Shown one piece after another: positions 10,736 to 24,412 of a stretch of 64,000 bases of DNA (the first letter of the stretch is position 1; the number at the start of each line of letters is the position of its first letter). The notes under the pieces are model-generated. The model made no database searches and had not been told where the DNA came from. It saw nothing but the letters and a program-made list of their open reading frames with translations. The stretch comes from Berberis thunbergii (lineage: Eukaryota > Streptophyta > Magnoliopsida > Ranunculales > Berberidaceae): contig QNQO01002091.1 in assembly GCA_003290165.1 (NCBI GenBank), forward strand, positions 83,576 to 147,575. The letters are read 5' to 3'. The position numbers and the translations under genes were made by a program.

Positions 10736-12130
10736 TGACACTTTGTAATCCTTTTATCCACATAGGATTAGGATCATCTGCTTCCCCAAACTCCAGACGT
10801 GAAAATTTAACAAACATAAACATTAAATAAAATATAACATACACAAAACTCTAATCGGGTAACTCTTTGAAGATGACTGCTCCATAAAATAACCGCCAAA
10901 GATGCCGCCCCAAAACTCTATAACCTGATAAATGCCAAATGGCTACGTTCTAATAAGAACGTACCCAAGAAGCGTAAACTACTTGGGTCAGCGAGGTAGC
11001 TGTATGAGTAATCTCCATCCTTATAAAATAAATAATTTACAAAAAAATATTTTTATAAAAAAATCCATATCACTTATTAGGTATAAAAAAATATATTCAA
11101 GCTTATTAGGTATAAAAAAATCCATATCACTTACAAATTATTTTCCAAGCAAAAATATATGAAAAGATAATGGAGGAAAACTCACTAATTTCTACCAAAA
11201 CTTTTATATACATGGATTTTTAAAATTCAATCAGTGACAGTTGGTTCTGCCTCGAGGGAGATCTAATTGTTGGATTAACTCCACACTATGCTTTTAATCG
11301 TGTGTTATTAATCTAAGGATTTAATTTAAATATTCTACTCTATAAGGTCTCGATCCACGGAAAATACTAGACTGCACAAAACTGTATTTATTGCTGGATT
11401 TAAATAAAAACCTAGTTGTATGTTTTCCTTTTAACTCAACCAATTCCTACAAAATACAATAAAAATTTCAGATTTCAGATTTATATTTGTATTAAACTCT
11501 AACCTTACTCAATTGATTAATCAAAAAAATAAAAGAGAACGAAAAAGACTCACGGTGTCATGTATTATTTTTCTTTTTCTTCTTGTTTCACCTCTTTCCC
11601 CTAATTATTTACGTAAGTTCTCCATTATTTTTCTGTAAAAAAAAAAAGAAAAAAAAGAATGAGGCTAGGTTTTGCCAACTCTTTATAAAGCTCTAATTAG
11701 GTTTCCTAATTTTATTTTATTTTTGCTAAATGTACACAAACTTCTACTCAATTTAACACTAAAATAAAACAAGTTTTACACATTAGAAATTTAATACATT
11801 ACAAATTATAATTAAATATTATTTATATTTGTGTAATTATGGGTATTACAATATTACACACCTCAAAAGAATCTCGTCCCGATATTCGAATGGTAAGAAA
11901 ACAATGTGAATTTAAAAAAAAAAGAAATTGACAAAGAAATAGCTTTAAAATATATATACTTTCATATTAAAAGTTATTCAAATCTTATACTTATAGAAAA
12001 TTTTCACTCATACAAAGTCATGCATCAAAACATGCACAGATACGAGTTTGTCACTTGCGTATATATAATATTTTAATTATTAATACAAAAATAAATTGAA
12101 ACACTTCATATACAAACATATTTATAAGTA
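10736..12130. other. AT-rich stretch without recognised gene
   Basis: No gene family is visible. A short direct repeat (TTATTAGGTATAAAAAAAT and relatives) lies at about 11076-11135. The remainder is AT-rich with homopolymers. Confidence 0.4.
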
Positions 12131-12139
12131 CATTGAAAA

Positions 12140-12608
12140 AGTAAGGGTATTACAATGGATCTGCTATTAGTGCTTCTGGATTCAACTTGAGTCACCACTG
12201 TATGATGGATCTGGTTCTTCAACAACAACAGAAACATAGTGAACAACTTAGCCTGTAGGATTACTGGATCAACTGCTGTGCTATAGGATTTTACTAAAGC
12301 CGGTTTAATGTTGAAAATTTTTAATGTCAAATATCTAGTTAATTTCAATGAAAAAAACCAAGATTTTTTTAGGACTAAATTTAATTCCTTCATCTTTACA
12401 TTCTTCAAACTAATTTGAACTAAATGGAGTCATGAATACACTCCCAGTGACCCATAAATAGTTTTAGTTGAGATATCTCACAGACTAGAACGCATCGTTC
12501 CAACTCGCATTTGTTTACTGCTGAATATCGAGCTTTTCTGTCACTGTATTCACAATCAAACTGAACATTCAACGATTTCAAAGCTAAATTCATGATATGA
12601 GCACCCAT
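12140..12608 (-). pseudogene. unrecognised gene fragment, two exon-like parts
   Basis: The minus strand has an open stretch at 12608-12420 (MNLALKSLNVQFDCEYSD, then CELERCVLVCEISQL) and a second at about 12305-12145 (STAVDPVILQAKLF). The positions fit two exons of one gene separated by an intron. A shorter, more diverged version of both lies in the array units, where the first part ends YWE before a GTGTGT donor-like site. I do not recognise the protein. Confidence 0.35.
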
Positions 12609-12654
12609 TAAATTATGAATTAGAAATACTGGGTAATATTATTCGTATTTTGTT

Positions 12655-13116
12655 TGTGTTCCTTTGCTATGGTGTAGTTAAAGGACCCATTTGTTTGATG
12701 AAATGTCTCACAAAAATATTATTTATATCAACATATTGATTTCCATTTATAAGGTAAATACCACTATGAAGAATATGGTCATTCAGATTCATGTCATATT
12801 GTTAAATTGGGTGATGGATCAATACTTGCCTTACAACACTTTGGTTTGATTCTTAATTAAATGTCACTGTCTTCAATTAGCTTATCAGTTTTTGGTTTCA
12901 ATAATAAGGAATTTTCATACTTTAGCATCCTAAGCAATACTGCAATAATAAAGTCTGAGAAGAATACTAAAGCTTTTCGAGAAAATTTTATATCATTTTT
13001 GCTCCAAATCCATCGGATTGCTTATATTCCTATTAGAAAGAAAAAAAAATACAAGGAGATTCATTATCTTGTAATCAAATTTGGAACAGAGTTGGATGAG
13101 TTGCAAGTATGAAAAT
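12655..13116 (+). pseudogene. second PPR fragment, partial duplicate of 9605-10080
   Basis: This is a diverged copy of the upstream PPR fragment (TTCCTTTGCTATGGTGTAGT to GATGAGTTGCAAGTATGAAA) with frame breaks. Similarity stops at GAAAATGGGAGAAA, where the array sequence TTTAAAGCTCTAAAACG begins. This marks the left border of the array. Confidence 0.75.
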
Positions 13117-14538
13117 GGGAGAAATTTAAAGCTCTAAAACGCTCCATTATGCAGTTTAATTACGATCTACACTTCATATTGCCCGTGCCTACGACATTCG
13201 ATACTATATATTGTAAATACTATACTAATGACACCAAGCTATAGGAAAATGCTTCGCAAGGAACTCCTCAAATGACAGTGTGATCATTAGGATGTTTGTG
13301 TTGCATGTTCATGGATTTGATACTTCTATGAAAAATGTCTAACCATAAAATGTCCCTAAATCAGATCATCAAATGATGGATCTGCTACTAGTGCTTCTGG
13401 CTGGTACTGATGGATCTGGTTCTCAACTACATCAGGAACATAGTGAACAGCTTAGCCTGTAGGATTTACTGGATCAACTGCATATGCTATAGAATTTGCA
13501 ACAAAAGCTGGGTGTAATGTTGAAATATTTTAATATCAAAATATTCTAGTTAATTCAATGAAATAAAAACTAAGATTTTTTTAGGACTAAATTAATTCCT
13601 TCATCTTTACATTCTTCAAAATACTAATTTTGAACTAAATGGAGTCATGAACACACCCCAGTAACCCTAAATAGTTTGCTTAGTTGAGATATCACAGACT
13701 AGAACGCATCGTTCCAACCTTGGCATTTGTTTACTGCTGAACCCATAAATTAGATGAATTGGGTAAGGAACTGATTTCAGCAGAGCATTCCAAGCAATGA
13801 TTTCAGTAGCGGTGTTCTTTCAAGGCTTTCTATGACTAATAAAATATTCATGATAATCCATAGAAATCTATAAGAATCCTTTAAAATTCATCAAAATTCA
13901 ATCATTTAAAATCCATAATAAACTATGTGGATTCCGTAAAATCCATTAAAATCCTTTGAAATTCTTTAAAATCCTGTGAGAACTTAAGAATTTGTTTCAT
14001 CTAAGTTTGTATTTATCATATGTATTTGACATGTATGTTTGTACCATTTTTTACATAACGATGTAAGAAAACTTTGTAACTTTTTTATTAGATTTATTTT
14101 ATGTGCCATTGACACTATTTTATCAATATTTGCTTAAAAAATGATGAGTCTATGTAGTAGATGGATTTAATAGTGGGGGCCAAATTTGATCTCCATTAGT
14201 AGCTAATCTCAACAACATTTTGGACATGCATGACAAAAAAAAAAGAAGTTTAGGAAGTTGAATGTGTATATTTCCATAAATTAATTTCAAAATCTTGTTA
14301 GGAAGAACCCAAGTACACATGGGACAACTAGTAATTAATTGCAATATTTTGATAAATATATACTTTGATTTGGTTTTACTGCAATAGTTATTTAGGCAAG
14401 TTGTTCATGCCAATTATGATGGTAATAATCATCTCAGGCTCCTAAACATTATAAATAGCTAAGACATTTGCAATCTCTACATCACAATTTCACAAACCCA
14501 AGATAGATTGTATCCTTGTTCTAAGTTGTGCGTACATT

Positions 14539-14882
14539 ATGACTAAGTTTTCCTTCACCCACATTTTTCTTCTTGTGTCATCGTTTTCTCAGGTTTGTCA
14601 TTTTGTGTAGCCTAAGATTTATGAATATTTAGTTGATATTAAAAGTTTTTGATACCCGAAATATCGAAATGGCTTTGATGATGAGTTTTGATACGTATTT
14701 GTTTACTGATCCATTGTGCAGTTGGAACAATGGCAAGAAACGATGCCAAGAGACATTACATAGGATTGGTGTGAACTCTCCATTGCCGTCAAGAGTGCTA
14801 TCAAAACACGGGTTAGGAGGCCAAGGGTATGTACTATAACGGCAGCTCAGACTTACGCGTGTGTTGTATCTATAATTGTTAA
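14539..14882 (+). pseudogene. defensin-like gene copy 1, frameshifted
   Basis: The start MTKFSFTHIFLL is intact, but one base is lost in exon 1 at TTCTTGTGTCATC. Exon 2 has several further single-base losses, including in the GGCACAGAAACG and AACGGTGCAGC regions. The gene layout and splice sites are still recognisable. Confidence 0.85.
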
Positions 14883-15404
14883 CTATGTTATACCTAAAGT
14901 GTTTTAGTTGCTCAAGTTTCATTAATAAAGAATTAGCACATTATTGAAATAATAAAATTGTATTTTATTCTATTTATCTTGAAGTAACATTTAAATTTCA
15001 CACATTAGAAATTTCACGTACATAATATTTGTATGAAATGCACACAATGAAAATTGTTTGTATGTCTCGTTTGGTGAAACATATGGTGTGTTTGATTGAA
15101 AGAAAAAAGATGATAATATAGAAGAAGACTTGTGAAAATAACAAGAGAAAGCATGGTGGGTGACAACAAAAAATATCGAGAGGAAGGTAGAACTTGAAGT
15201 TGATCATAACTTCATGAAGAAAAAAAAAAAAAATCTTTGGCATACTTACCCAACGCTTTTTTATTTTCTATAAAAATCAAAACTTTCTACCCTAAAGATA
15301 TAATGGTCAATATATTCATGTCAACCATTTGCAAACCACATCAAAGACACATGTTTATAATTTAACCTCTACTACTTTATCTTAAAAAACTACTCTAAAA
15401 CGTG

Positions 15405-15773
15405 GTCTACCAATTATAGCTGAGTTGGTCGGACATCACTATTCTTGAGAGGTCGCGGGTTTGAAACTGACTAATTAGAATTTTATGAGTTTTCGCCCGA
15501 TTATAAGGAGCACATGTGTTCCTATTGATAAGCCTTTAGGTATTGAATGCAATGCTTAGGACTAACAGAGTGAAGTGAAAGCAAGTCTTCATGCAAGTGG
15601 AGGCGAGACCGGGCGAAAGCAGTCCATACGAGTTGGAGCGACGAGGATATTAAGTAGCAATATTTGTAGCTTTTGAGCCTGGTTTGATTCACCTATAAGG
15701 TCAGCATGCAGCCTTCGGGCATGGATTAGTAAATAAATAAAAATGTCAACACCCAATTTAAAAAAAAAAAAAA
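15405..15773 (+). mobile_element. tRNA-derived SINE, copy 1
   Basis: Starts GTCTACCAATTATAGC and ends in a run of A. Scattered single-base deletions relative to later copies. The flanks carry CTCTAAAACGTG on the left (15393-15404) and CTCTAAAACACG on the right. Confidence 0.75.
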
Positions 15774-17158
15774 TTTAAGCTCTAAAACACGTCATTATGC
15801 AGTTTAATTACGATCTACACTTCATATTGCCGTGCCTACGACATTCGATACTATATATTGTAAATACTATACTAATGACACCAAGCTATAGGAAAATGCT
15901 TCGCAAGGAACTCTCAAATGACAGTGTGATCATTAGGATGTTGTGTTCGCATGTCATGGATTTGATACTTCTATGAAAAATGTCTAACCATAAAAATGCC
16001 TAAATCAGGATCATCAAATGATGGATCTGCTACTAGTGCTTCTGGCTGGTACTGATGGATCTGGTTCTTCACTACATCAGGAACATAGTGAACAGCTTAG
16101 CCTGTAGGATTACTGGATCAACTGCATATGCTATAGAATTTGCAACTAAAGCTGGGTCTAATGTTGAAATATTTTAATCTCAAAATATTCTAGTTAATTC
16201 AATGAAATAAAAACCAAGATTTTTAGGACTAAATTTAATTCCTTCATCTTAACATTCAAATACTAATTTTGAACTAATGGAGTCATGAACACACCTCCCA
16301 GTAACCCATAAATAGTTTGCTTAGTTGAGATATCTCACAGACTAGAACGCATCGTTCCAACCTTGGCATTTGTTTACTGCTGAACCCATAAATTAGATGA
16401 ATTGGGTAGGAACTGATTTCAGCAGCAAGTCCAAGCAATGATTTCAGTAGGTTCTTTCAAGCTTTCTATGACTAATAAAAATTCATGATAATCCATAGAA
16501 TCTATAAGAATCCTTTAAATTCATCAAAATTCAATCATTTAAAATCCATAATAAACTATGTGGATTCCGTAAAATCCATTAAAATCCTTTGAAATTCTTT
16601 AAAATCCCCGTGAAACTAAGAATTTGGTTTCATCTAAGTTTGTATTTATCATATGTATTTTGACATGTATTGTTTGTACCATTTTTTACATAACGATGTA
16701 AGAAAACTTTGTAACTTTTTATTAGATTATTTTATGTGGCCATTGACACTATTTATCAATATTTGCTTAAAAATGATGAGTCTATGTAGTAGATGGATTT
16801 AATAAGTTGGCCAAATTGTCTCCATTAGTAGCTAATCTCAAAACATTTTGGACATGCATGACAAAAAAAAAAGTTTAGGAAGTTGAATGTTGATATTCCA
16901 TAAATTAATTTCAAAATCTTGTAGGAAGAACCAAGTACACATGGGACAACTAGTAATTAATTTGCAATATTTGATAAATATTAACTTTGATTTGGTTTAA
17001 CTGCAATAGTTATTTTAGGCAAGTTGTTTCATGCCAATTATTGATGGTAAAATCCATCTCAGGCTCCTAACATTATAATACTAAGACATTTGCAATCTCT
17101 ACATCACAATTTCACAAACCCAAGATAGATGTATCCTGTTCTAAGTTGTGCGTACATT

Positions 17159-17493
17159 ATGACTAAGTTTCCTCACCCACATTTTTCTTCTGTGTCATCG
17201 TTTTCTCAGTTTGTCATTTTGTGTAGCTAAGATTTATGATATTTAGTGATATTAAAAGTTTGATACCCCGAAAAATCGAAAAGGCTTGATGATGAGTTTT
17301 GATACGTATTTGTTACTGATCCATTGTGCAGTTGGAACAATGCACAGAAACGATCCAAGAGACATTACAATAGGATTGGTTGTGAATCTTCCCATTGCGT
17401 CAAGAGTGCTATCAAAAACACGGGTTAGGAGGCCAAGGTGTATTACCTATAACGTGCAGCTCAGACTACGCTGTGTTGTATCTATAATTTTAA
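17159..17493 (+). pseudogene. defensin-like gene copy 2, many indels
   Basis: Multiple single-base losses in both exons (for example AAGTTTCCTCACCC and TTCTGTGTCATC in exon 1) destroy the frame. The donor also lacks a G (TCTCAGTTTGTC). Confidence 0.85.
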
Positions 17494-18000
17494 CTATTAT
17501 ACCTATAATTGTGTATGTTGCTCAAGTTATTAATAAAAATTAGCACATTATGAAATAATAAATTGTATTTTATTCTATTATCTTAAGAACATTTTAAATT
17601 TCACACATTAGAAATTTCACGTACATAATATTTGTATGAAATGCACAAATGAAAATTGTTTGTATTCTCGTTGGTGAAACATATGGGTGTGTGATTGAAA
17701 GAAAAAAGATGATAATTAACAAGAGACTTGAAAATAACAAGAGAAAGCATGGTGGGTGACAACAAAAAATATCGAGAGGAAGGTAAAACTTGAAGTTGAT
17801 CATAACTTCATGAAGAAAAAAAAAAAAAAATCTTGGCATACTTACCCAACGCTTTTTTATTTTTCTATAAAACAAAAACTTTCTACCCTAAAGATATAAT
17901 GGCAATATATTCATTAACCATTTGCAAACCACATTCAAAGACACATTGTTTATAAATTTAACCTTCTACTACTTTATCTTAAAAAACTACTCTAAAACCG

Positions 18001-18368
18001 GATCTACCAATTATACTGAGTTGGTCGACATCCACTATTCTTGTGGAGGTCCGGGTTGAAACTGACTAATTAGAATTTATGAGTTTTCGCCGATATAAGG
18101 GACATGTGTTCCACTATGATAAGCCTTTAGATTGAATGCAATTGCTTAGATGACTAACCAGAGTGAAGTGAAAGCAAGTCTCATGCAAGGTGGAGGCGAT
18201 AGACCGGAGCGAAAGCAAGTCTCCATACGATTGGAGGCGACGAGGATTAAGTAGCAATAATATTGTAGCTTTGAGCCTGTTTGATTCACCATAAGGTCAG
18301 TCATGCGCCTTCGATGATTAGTAAATAAATAAAAATGGTCAACAATCCAATTTAAAAAAAAAAAAAAA
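18001..18368 (+). mobile_element. tRNA-derived SINE, copy 2
   Basis: Box A has lost a base (TATACTGAGTTGG). Scattered single-base deletions throughout. Oligo(A) end at 18368. Confidence 0.75.
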
Positions 18369-19412
18369 TTAAAGCTCAAAACGCGTGTCCATTTGTAGTT
18401 AATTACGATCTACACTTCATATTGCCCGTGCCTACGACATTCGATACTATATATTGTAAATACTATACTAATGACACCAACTAAGGAAAATGCTCGCAAG
18501 GAACTTACATTCTTCAAAATACTAATTTGAACTAAATGGATCATGAGCACACCTCCCAGTAACCCATAAATAGTTTGCTTATTGAGATATCTCACAGACA
18601 GAACGCATCGTTCCAACCTTGGCATTGTTTACTGCTGAACCCATAAATTAGATGAATTGGGTAAGGAACTGATTTCAGCAGAGCATGTCCAAGCAATGAT
18701 CAGTAGGCGGTGTTCTTTCAAGCTTCTATGACTAATAAATATTTCATGATAATCCATAGAAATCTATAAGAATCCTTTAAAATTCATCAAAATCAATCAT
18801 TAAATCCATAATAAACTATGTGGATTCCGTAAAATCCATTAAAATCCTTTGAAATTCTTTAAAATCCCGTAGACTTAAGAATTTTTCATCTAAGTTTGTA
18901 TTATCATATGTATTTTGACATGTATTGTTTGTACCATTTTTACATAACGATGTAAGAAAACTTGTAACTTTCTTATTGATTTATTTAGTGGCCATTGACA
19001 CTATTTATCAATATTTGCTTAAAAAAAATGATGAGTTATGTAGTAGTGATTTAATAAGTTGGGGCCAAATTTGATCTCCATTAGAGCTAACTCAACAACA
19101 TTTTGGACATGCATGACAAAAAAAAAAAGAAGTTTAGAAGTTGAATGTTATATTCCATAAATTAATTTCAAAATCTTGTTAGAGAACCCAAGTACACATG
19201 GACAACTAGTAATTATTTGCAATATTTTGATAAATATTATACTTGATTTGGTTTTAACTGCAATAGTTATTTAGGCAAGTTTTTCATGCCAATATTGATG
19301 TAATAACCATCTCAGGCTCCTAAACATTATAAATAGCTAAGACATTTGCAATCTCTACATCACAATTCACAAACCAAGATAGATTGTATCCTTGTTCTAA
19401 GTGTGCGACATT

Positions 19413-19740
19413 ATGACTAAGTTTCCTTCACCCACATTTTCTTCTTGTTGTCATCGTTTCTCAGGTTTGTCATTTTTTGTGTAGCTAAGATTTATGAATA
19501 TTAGTTGATATAAAAGTTTGATACCCGAAATATCGAAAATGGGCTTGATGAGATTTTTGATAACGTTGTTTACTGATCCATTGTGCAGTTGGAACAAGGC
19601 ACAGAAACGATGCCAAAGACATTACATAGGATTGTGTGAACTCCCCATTGCGTCAAGAGTGCTATCAAAAACACGGTTAGGAGGCCAGGTGTACCTATAA
19701 CGGTGCAGCTCAGACTTACGCGTGTTGTGCTATATTGTAA
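19413..19740 (+). pseudogene. defensin-like gene copy 3, many indels
   Basis: The shortest copy. Single-base losses occur in exon 1, in the intron (GGGCTTGATGAGATTT) and repeatedly in exon 2, so no continuous frame remains. Confidence 0.85.
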
Positions 19741-20183
19741 CTATGTTATACCTATAATTGTGTTTATGTTGGCTCAATCATAAAAGAATTAGCACATTAT
19801 TGAAATAATAAAATTGTATTTATTCTATTTATCTTGAAGTAACATTTTACACATAAATATTTTATGAAATGCACACAATGAAAATTGTTGTATGTCTCGT
19901 GGTGAAACATATGTTGTGTGATTGAAAGAAAAAGATATAATAAATATACAAAAGACTTGTGAAATAACAAGAGAAAGCATGGTGGTGACAACAAAAATAT
20001 CGAGAGGAAGTATAATAAGAAAAAAAAAAAAAAAAATTTTGCATACTACCCAACGCTTTTTTATTTTCTATAAAATAATCAAAACTTCTACCCTAAAGAT
20101 ATAATCAATATATTCATAACCATTTGCAAACCACATTCAAACACATTGTTTATACTTACTTCTTAAAAACTACTCTAAAACCG

Positions 20184-20547
20184 GTCTACCATTATAGCTG
20201 AGTTGGTCGTACATCCACTATTCTGTGAGAGGTCGCGGTTTGAAACTGACTAATTAGAATTTTATGAGTTTCGCCCGATATAGAGTACATGTGTTCCACT
20301 ATGATACCTTTAGGAATGCAATTGCTTAGATGGACTAGACCAGAGTGAAGTGAAAGCAAGTCTTCATGCAATGGTGAGGCGATAGACCGAGCGAAAGCAA
20401 TTCCCATACGATGGAGGCGACAGATATTAAGTAGCAATAATATTGTAGCTTTTGAGCCTGTGATTCACCTATAAGGTCAGTCATGCAGCCTCGGGCATGG
20501 ATTAGTAATAAATAAAATGGTCAACAACCAATTTAAAAAAAAAAAAA
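20184..20547 (+). mobile_element. tRNA-derived SINE, copy 3
   Basis: Same element with scattered base losses. The sequence becomes near-consensus a few hundred bases downstream, from about 20.85 kb. Confidence 0.75.
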
Positions 20548-21628
20548 TTTAAAGCTCTAAAACGTGTCCATATATTAGTTAATTACGATCTACACTTCAT
20601 ATTGCCCGTGCCTACGACATTCGATACTATATATTGTAAATACTATACTAATGACACCAGCTATAGGAAAATGCTTCGCAAGGAACTTTACATTCTCAAA
20701 ATACTAATTTTAACTAAATGGAGTCATGAGCACACCTCCAGTAACCCATAAATAGTTTGCTTAGTTGAGATGATCTCACAGACTAGAACGCATCGTTCCA
20801 ACCTTGGCATTTGTTTACTGCTGAACCCATAAATTAGATGAATTGGGTAAGGAACTGATTTCAGCAGAGCATGTCCAAGCAATGATTTCAGTAGGCGGTG
20901 TTCTTTCAAGGCTTTCTATGACTAATAAAATATTCATGATATCCATAGAAATCTATAAGAATCCTTTAAAATTCATCAAAATTCAATCATTTAAAATCCA
21001 TAATAAACTATGTGGATTCCGTAAAATCCATTAAAATCCTTTGAAATTCTTTAAATCCGTGAGAACTTAAGAATTTGGTTTCATCTAAGTTTGTATTTAT
21101 CATATGTATTTTGACATGTATTGTTACCATTTTTTACATAACGATGTAAGAAAACTTTGTAACTTTTATTAGATTTATTTTATGTGGCCATTGACACTAT
21201 TTTATCAATATTTGCTTAAAAAATGATGAGTCTATGTAGTAGATGGATTTAATAAGTTGGGGCCAAATTTGATCTCCATTAGTAGCTAATCTCAACAACA
21301 TTTTGGACATGCATGACAAAAAAAAAAGAAGTTTAGGAAGTTGAATGTTGATATTTCCATAAATTAATTTCAAAATCTTGTTAGGAAGAACCCAAGTACA
21401 CATGGGACAACTAGTAATTAATTTGCAATATTTTGATAAATATTATACTTTGATTTGGTTTTAACTGCAATAGTTATTTTAGGCAAGTTGTTTCATGCCA
21501 ATTATTGATGGTAATAATCCATCTCAGGCTCCTAAACATTATAAATAGCTAAGACATTTGCAATCTCTACATCACAATTTCACAAACCCAAGATAGATTG
21601 TATCCTTGTTCTAAGTTGTGCGTACATT

Positions 21629-21985
21629 ATGACTAAGTTTTCCTTCACCCACATTTTCTTCTTGTTGTCATCGTTTTCTCAGGTTTGTCATTTTTTGTAG
21701 CCTAAGATTTATGAATATTTAGTTGATATTAAAAGTTTTTGATACCCCGAAAATATCGAAAATGGGCTTTGATGATGAGTTTTTGATACGTATTTGTTTA
21801 CTGATCCATTGTGCAGTTGGAACAATGGCACAGAAACGATGCCAAGAGACATTACATAGGATTGGTTGTGAACTCTCCCATTGCCGTCAAGAGTGCTATC
21901 AAAACACGGGTTAGGAGGCCAAGGTGTATGTACCTATAACGGTGCAGCTCAGACTTACGCGTGTGTTTGTATCTATAATTGTTAA
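21629..21985 (+). pseudogene. defensin-like gene copy 4, two frameshifts
   Basis: Exon 1 has four instead of five T in CACATTTTTC. Exon 2 has four instead of five A in CTATCAAAAACAC, giving a stop soon after CYQNTG. Otherwise identical to the intact copies. Confidence 0.9.
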
Positions 21986-22525
21986 CTATGTTATACCTAT
22001 AATTGTGTTTTATGTTGGCTCAAGTTTCATTAATAAAGAATTAGCACATTATTGAAATAATAAAATTGTATTTTATTCTATTTATCTTGAAGTAACATTT
22101 TAAATTTCACACATTAGAAATTTCACGTACATAATATTTATGAAATGCACACAATGAAAATTGTTTGTATGTCTCGTTTGGTGAAACATATGGTGTGTGT
22201 GATTGAAAGAAAAAAGATGATAATAATATACAAGAAGACTTGTGAAAATAACAAGAGAAAGCATGGTGGGTGACAACAAAAAAATATCGAGAGGGAAGGT
22301 AGAACTTGAAGTTGATCATAACTTCATGAAGAAAAAAAAAAAAAAATCTTTGGCATACTTACCCAACGCTTTTTTATTTTTCTATAAATAATCAAAACTT
22401 TCTACCCTAAAGATATAATGGTCAATATATTCATGTCAACCATTTGCAAACCACATTCAAAGACACATTGTTTTATAAATTTTAACCTTCTACTACTTTA
22501 TCTTAAAAAACTACTCTAAAACGCG

Positions 22526-22917
22526 GTCTACCAATTATAGCTGAGTTGGTCGGACATCCACTATTCTTGTGAGAGGTCGCGGGTTTGAAACTGACTAATT
22601 AGAATTTATGAGTTTTCGCCCGATTATAAGGAGTACATGTGTTCCACTATTGATAAGCCTTTAGGTATTGAATGCAATTGCTTAGATGGACTAGACCAGA
22701 GTGAAGTGAAAGCAAGTCTTCATGCAATGTGGAGGCGATAGACCGGAGCGAAAGCAAGTCTCCATACGAGTTGGAGGCGACGAGGATATTAAGTAGCAAT
22801 AATATTGTAGCTTTTGAGCCTGGTTTGATTCACCCTATAAGGTCAGTCATGCAGCCTTCGGCATGGATTAGTAAATAAATAAAAATGGTCAACAATCCAA
22901 TTTAAAAAAAAAAAAAA
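22526..22917 (+). mobile_element. tRNA-derived SINE, copy 4
   Basis: Full-length 392-bp copy. Left flank CTCTAAAACGCG, right flank CTCTAAAACGTG. Confidence 0.8.
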
Positions 22918-23917
22918 TTTAAAGCTCTAAAACGTGTCCATTATGTAGTTTAATTACGATCTACACTTCATATTGCCCGTGCCTACGACATTCGATACTA
23001 TATATTGTAAATACTACTAATGACACCAAGCTATAGGAAAATGCTTCGCAAGGAACTTTACATTCTTCAAAATACTAATTTTGAACTAAATGGAGTCATG
23101 AGCACACCTCCCAGTAACCCATAAATAGTTTGCTTAGTTGAGATATCTCACAGACTAGAACGCATCGTTCCAACCTTGGCATTTGTTTACTGCTGAACCC
23201 ATAAATTAGATGAATTGGGTAAGGAACTGATTTCAGCAGAGCATGTCCAAGCAATGATTTCAGTAGGCGGTGTTCTTTCAAGGCTTTCTATGACTAATAA
23301 AATATTCATGATAATCCATAGAAATCTATAAGAATCCTTTAAAATTCATCAAAATTCAATCATTTAAAATCCATAATAAACTATGTGGATTCCGTAAAAT
23401 CCATTAAAATCCTTTGAAATTCTTTAAAATCCCGTGAGAACTTAAGAATTTGGTTTCATCTAAGTTTGTATTTATCATATGTATTTTGACATGTATTGTT
23501 TGTACCATTTTTTACATAACGATGTAAGAAAACTTTGTAACTTTCTTATTAGATTTATTTTATGTGGCCATTGACACTATTTTATCAATATTTGCTTAAA
23601 AAATGATGAGTCTATGTAGTAGATGGATTTAATAAGTTGGGGCCAAATTTGATCTCCATTAGTAGCTAATCTCAACAACATTTTGGACATGCATGACAAA
23701 AAAAAGAAGTTTAGGAAGTTGAATGTTGATATTTCCATAAATTAATTTCAAAATCTTGTTAGGAAGAACCCAAGTACACATGGGACAACTAGTAATTAAT
23801 TTGCAATATTTTGATAAATATTATACTTTGATTTGGTTTTAACTGCAATAGTTATTTTAGGCAAGTTGTTTCATGCCAATTATTGATGGTAATAATCCAT
23901 CTCAGGCTCCTAAACAT

Positions 23918-23925
23918 TATAAATA
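23918..23925 (+). promoter_or_regulatory. TATA box of defensin-like gene copy 5
   Basis: TATAAATA lies 82 bases before the start codon, in CATTATAAATAGCTAAG. It is conserved in almost every unit (for example 26294-26301 for copy 6). Upstream about 300 bases are shared promoter sequence between the AAAATCC-rich block and this site. Confidence 0.7.
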
Positions 23926-24006
23926 GCTAAGACATTTGCAATCTCTACATCACAATTTCACAAACCCAAGATAGATTGTATCCTTGTTCTAAGTTGTGCG
24001 TACATT

Positions 24007-24366
24007 ATGACTAAGTTTTCCTTCACCCACATTTTTCTTCTTGTTGTCATCGTTTTCTCAGGTTTGTCATTTTTTGTGTAGCCTAAGATTATGAATATTT
24101 AGTTGATATTAAAAGTTTTTGATACCCCGAAAATATCGAAAATGGGCTTTGATGATGAGTTTTTGATACGTATTTGTTTACTGATCCATTGTGCAGTTGG
24201 AACAATGGCACAGAAACGATGCCAAGAGACATTACATAGGATTGGTTGTGAACTCTCCCATTGCCGTCAAGAGTGCTATCAAAAACACGGGTTAGGAGGC
24301 CAAGGTGTATGTACCTATAACGGTGCAGCTCAGACTTACGCGTGTGTTTGTATCTATAATTGTTAA
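24007..24366 (+). CDS. defensin-like (DEFL/LCR) secreted peptide, copy 5, intact
   Basis: Exon 1 is 24007-24061 and exon 2 is 24197-24366. The 135-nt intron has CAG|GTTTGT and TTGTGCAG sites, with TTACTGAT as a plausible branch site. The product has 74 residues. Residues 1-23 form a signal peptide (MTKFSFTHIFLLVVIVFS, ending VGTMA) with likely cleavage before QKRC. The mature 51-residue peptide has eight cysteines spaced C-x8-C-x4-C-x3-C-x11-C-x10-C-x-C-x3-C, with the CxxxC and CxC pairs of the cysteine-stabilised alpha-beta fold and a GVC gamma-core-like turn. One intron near the end of the signal peptide is usual for this plant family. Members are secreted and serve in defence or in cell signalling, including reproduction. 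Which applies here cannot be told. All array copies lie on the same strand. Confidence 0.9.
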
Positions 24367-24412
24367 CTATGTTATACCTATAATTGTGTTTTATGTTGGC
24401 TCAAGTTTCATT

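Noticed and set aside
24103..24366. Single-exon 87-residue reading of the defensin-like gene starting MILKVFDTPK
   Set aside because: This start lies in the intron. The spliced form has a proper signal peptide, conserved splice sites and the usual family structure.
24007..24366. Assignment to pollen-tube attractant (LURE) or self-incompatibility (SCR) peptides
   Set aside because: The cysteine framework is shared by many DEFL groups. Nothing in the sequence points specifically to those roles.
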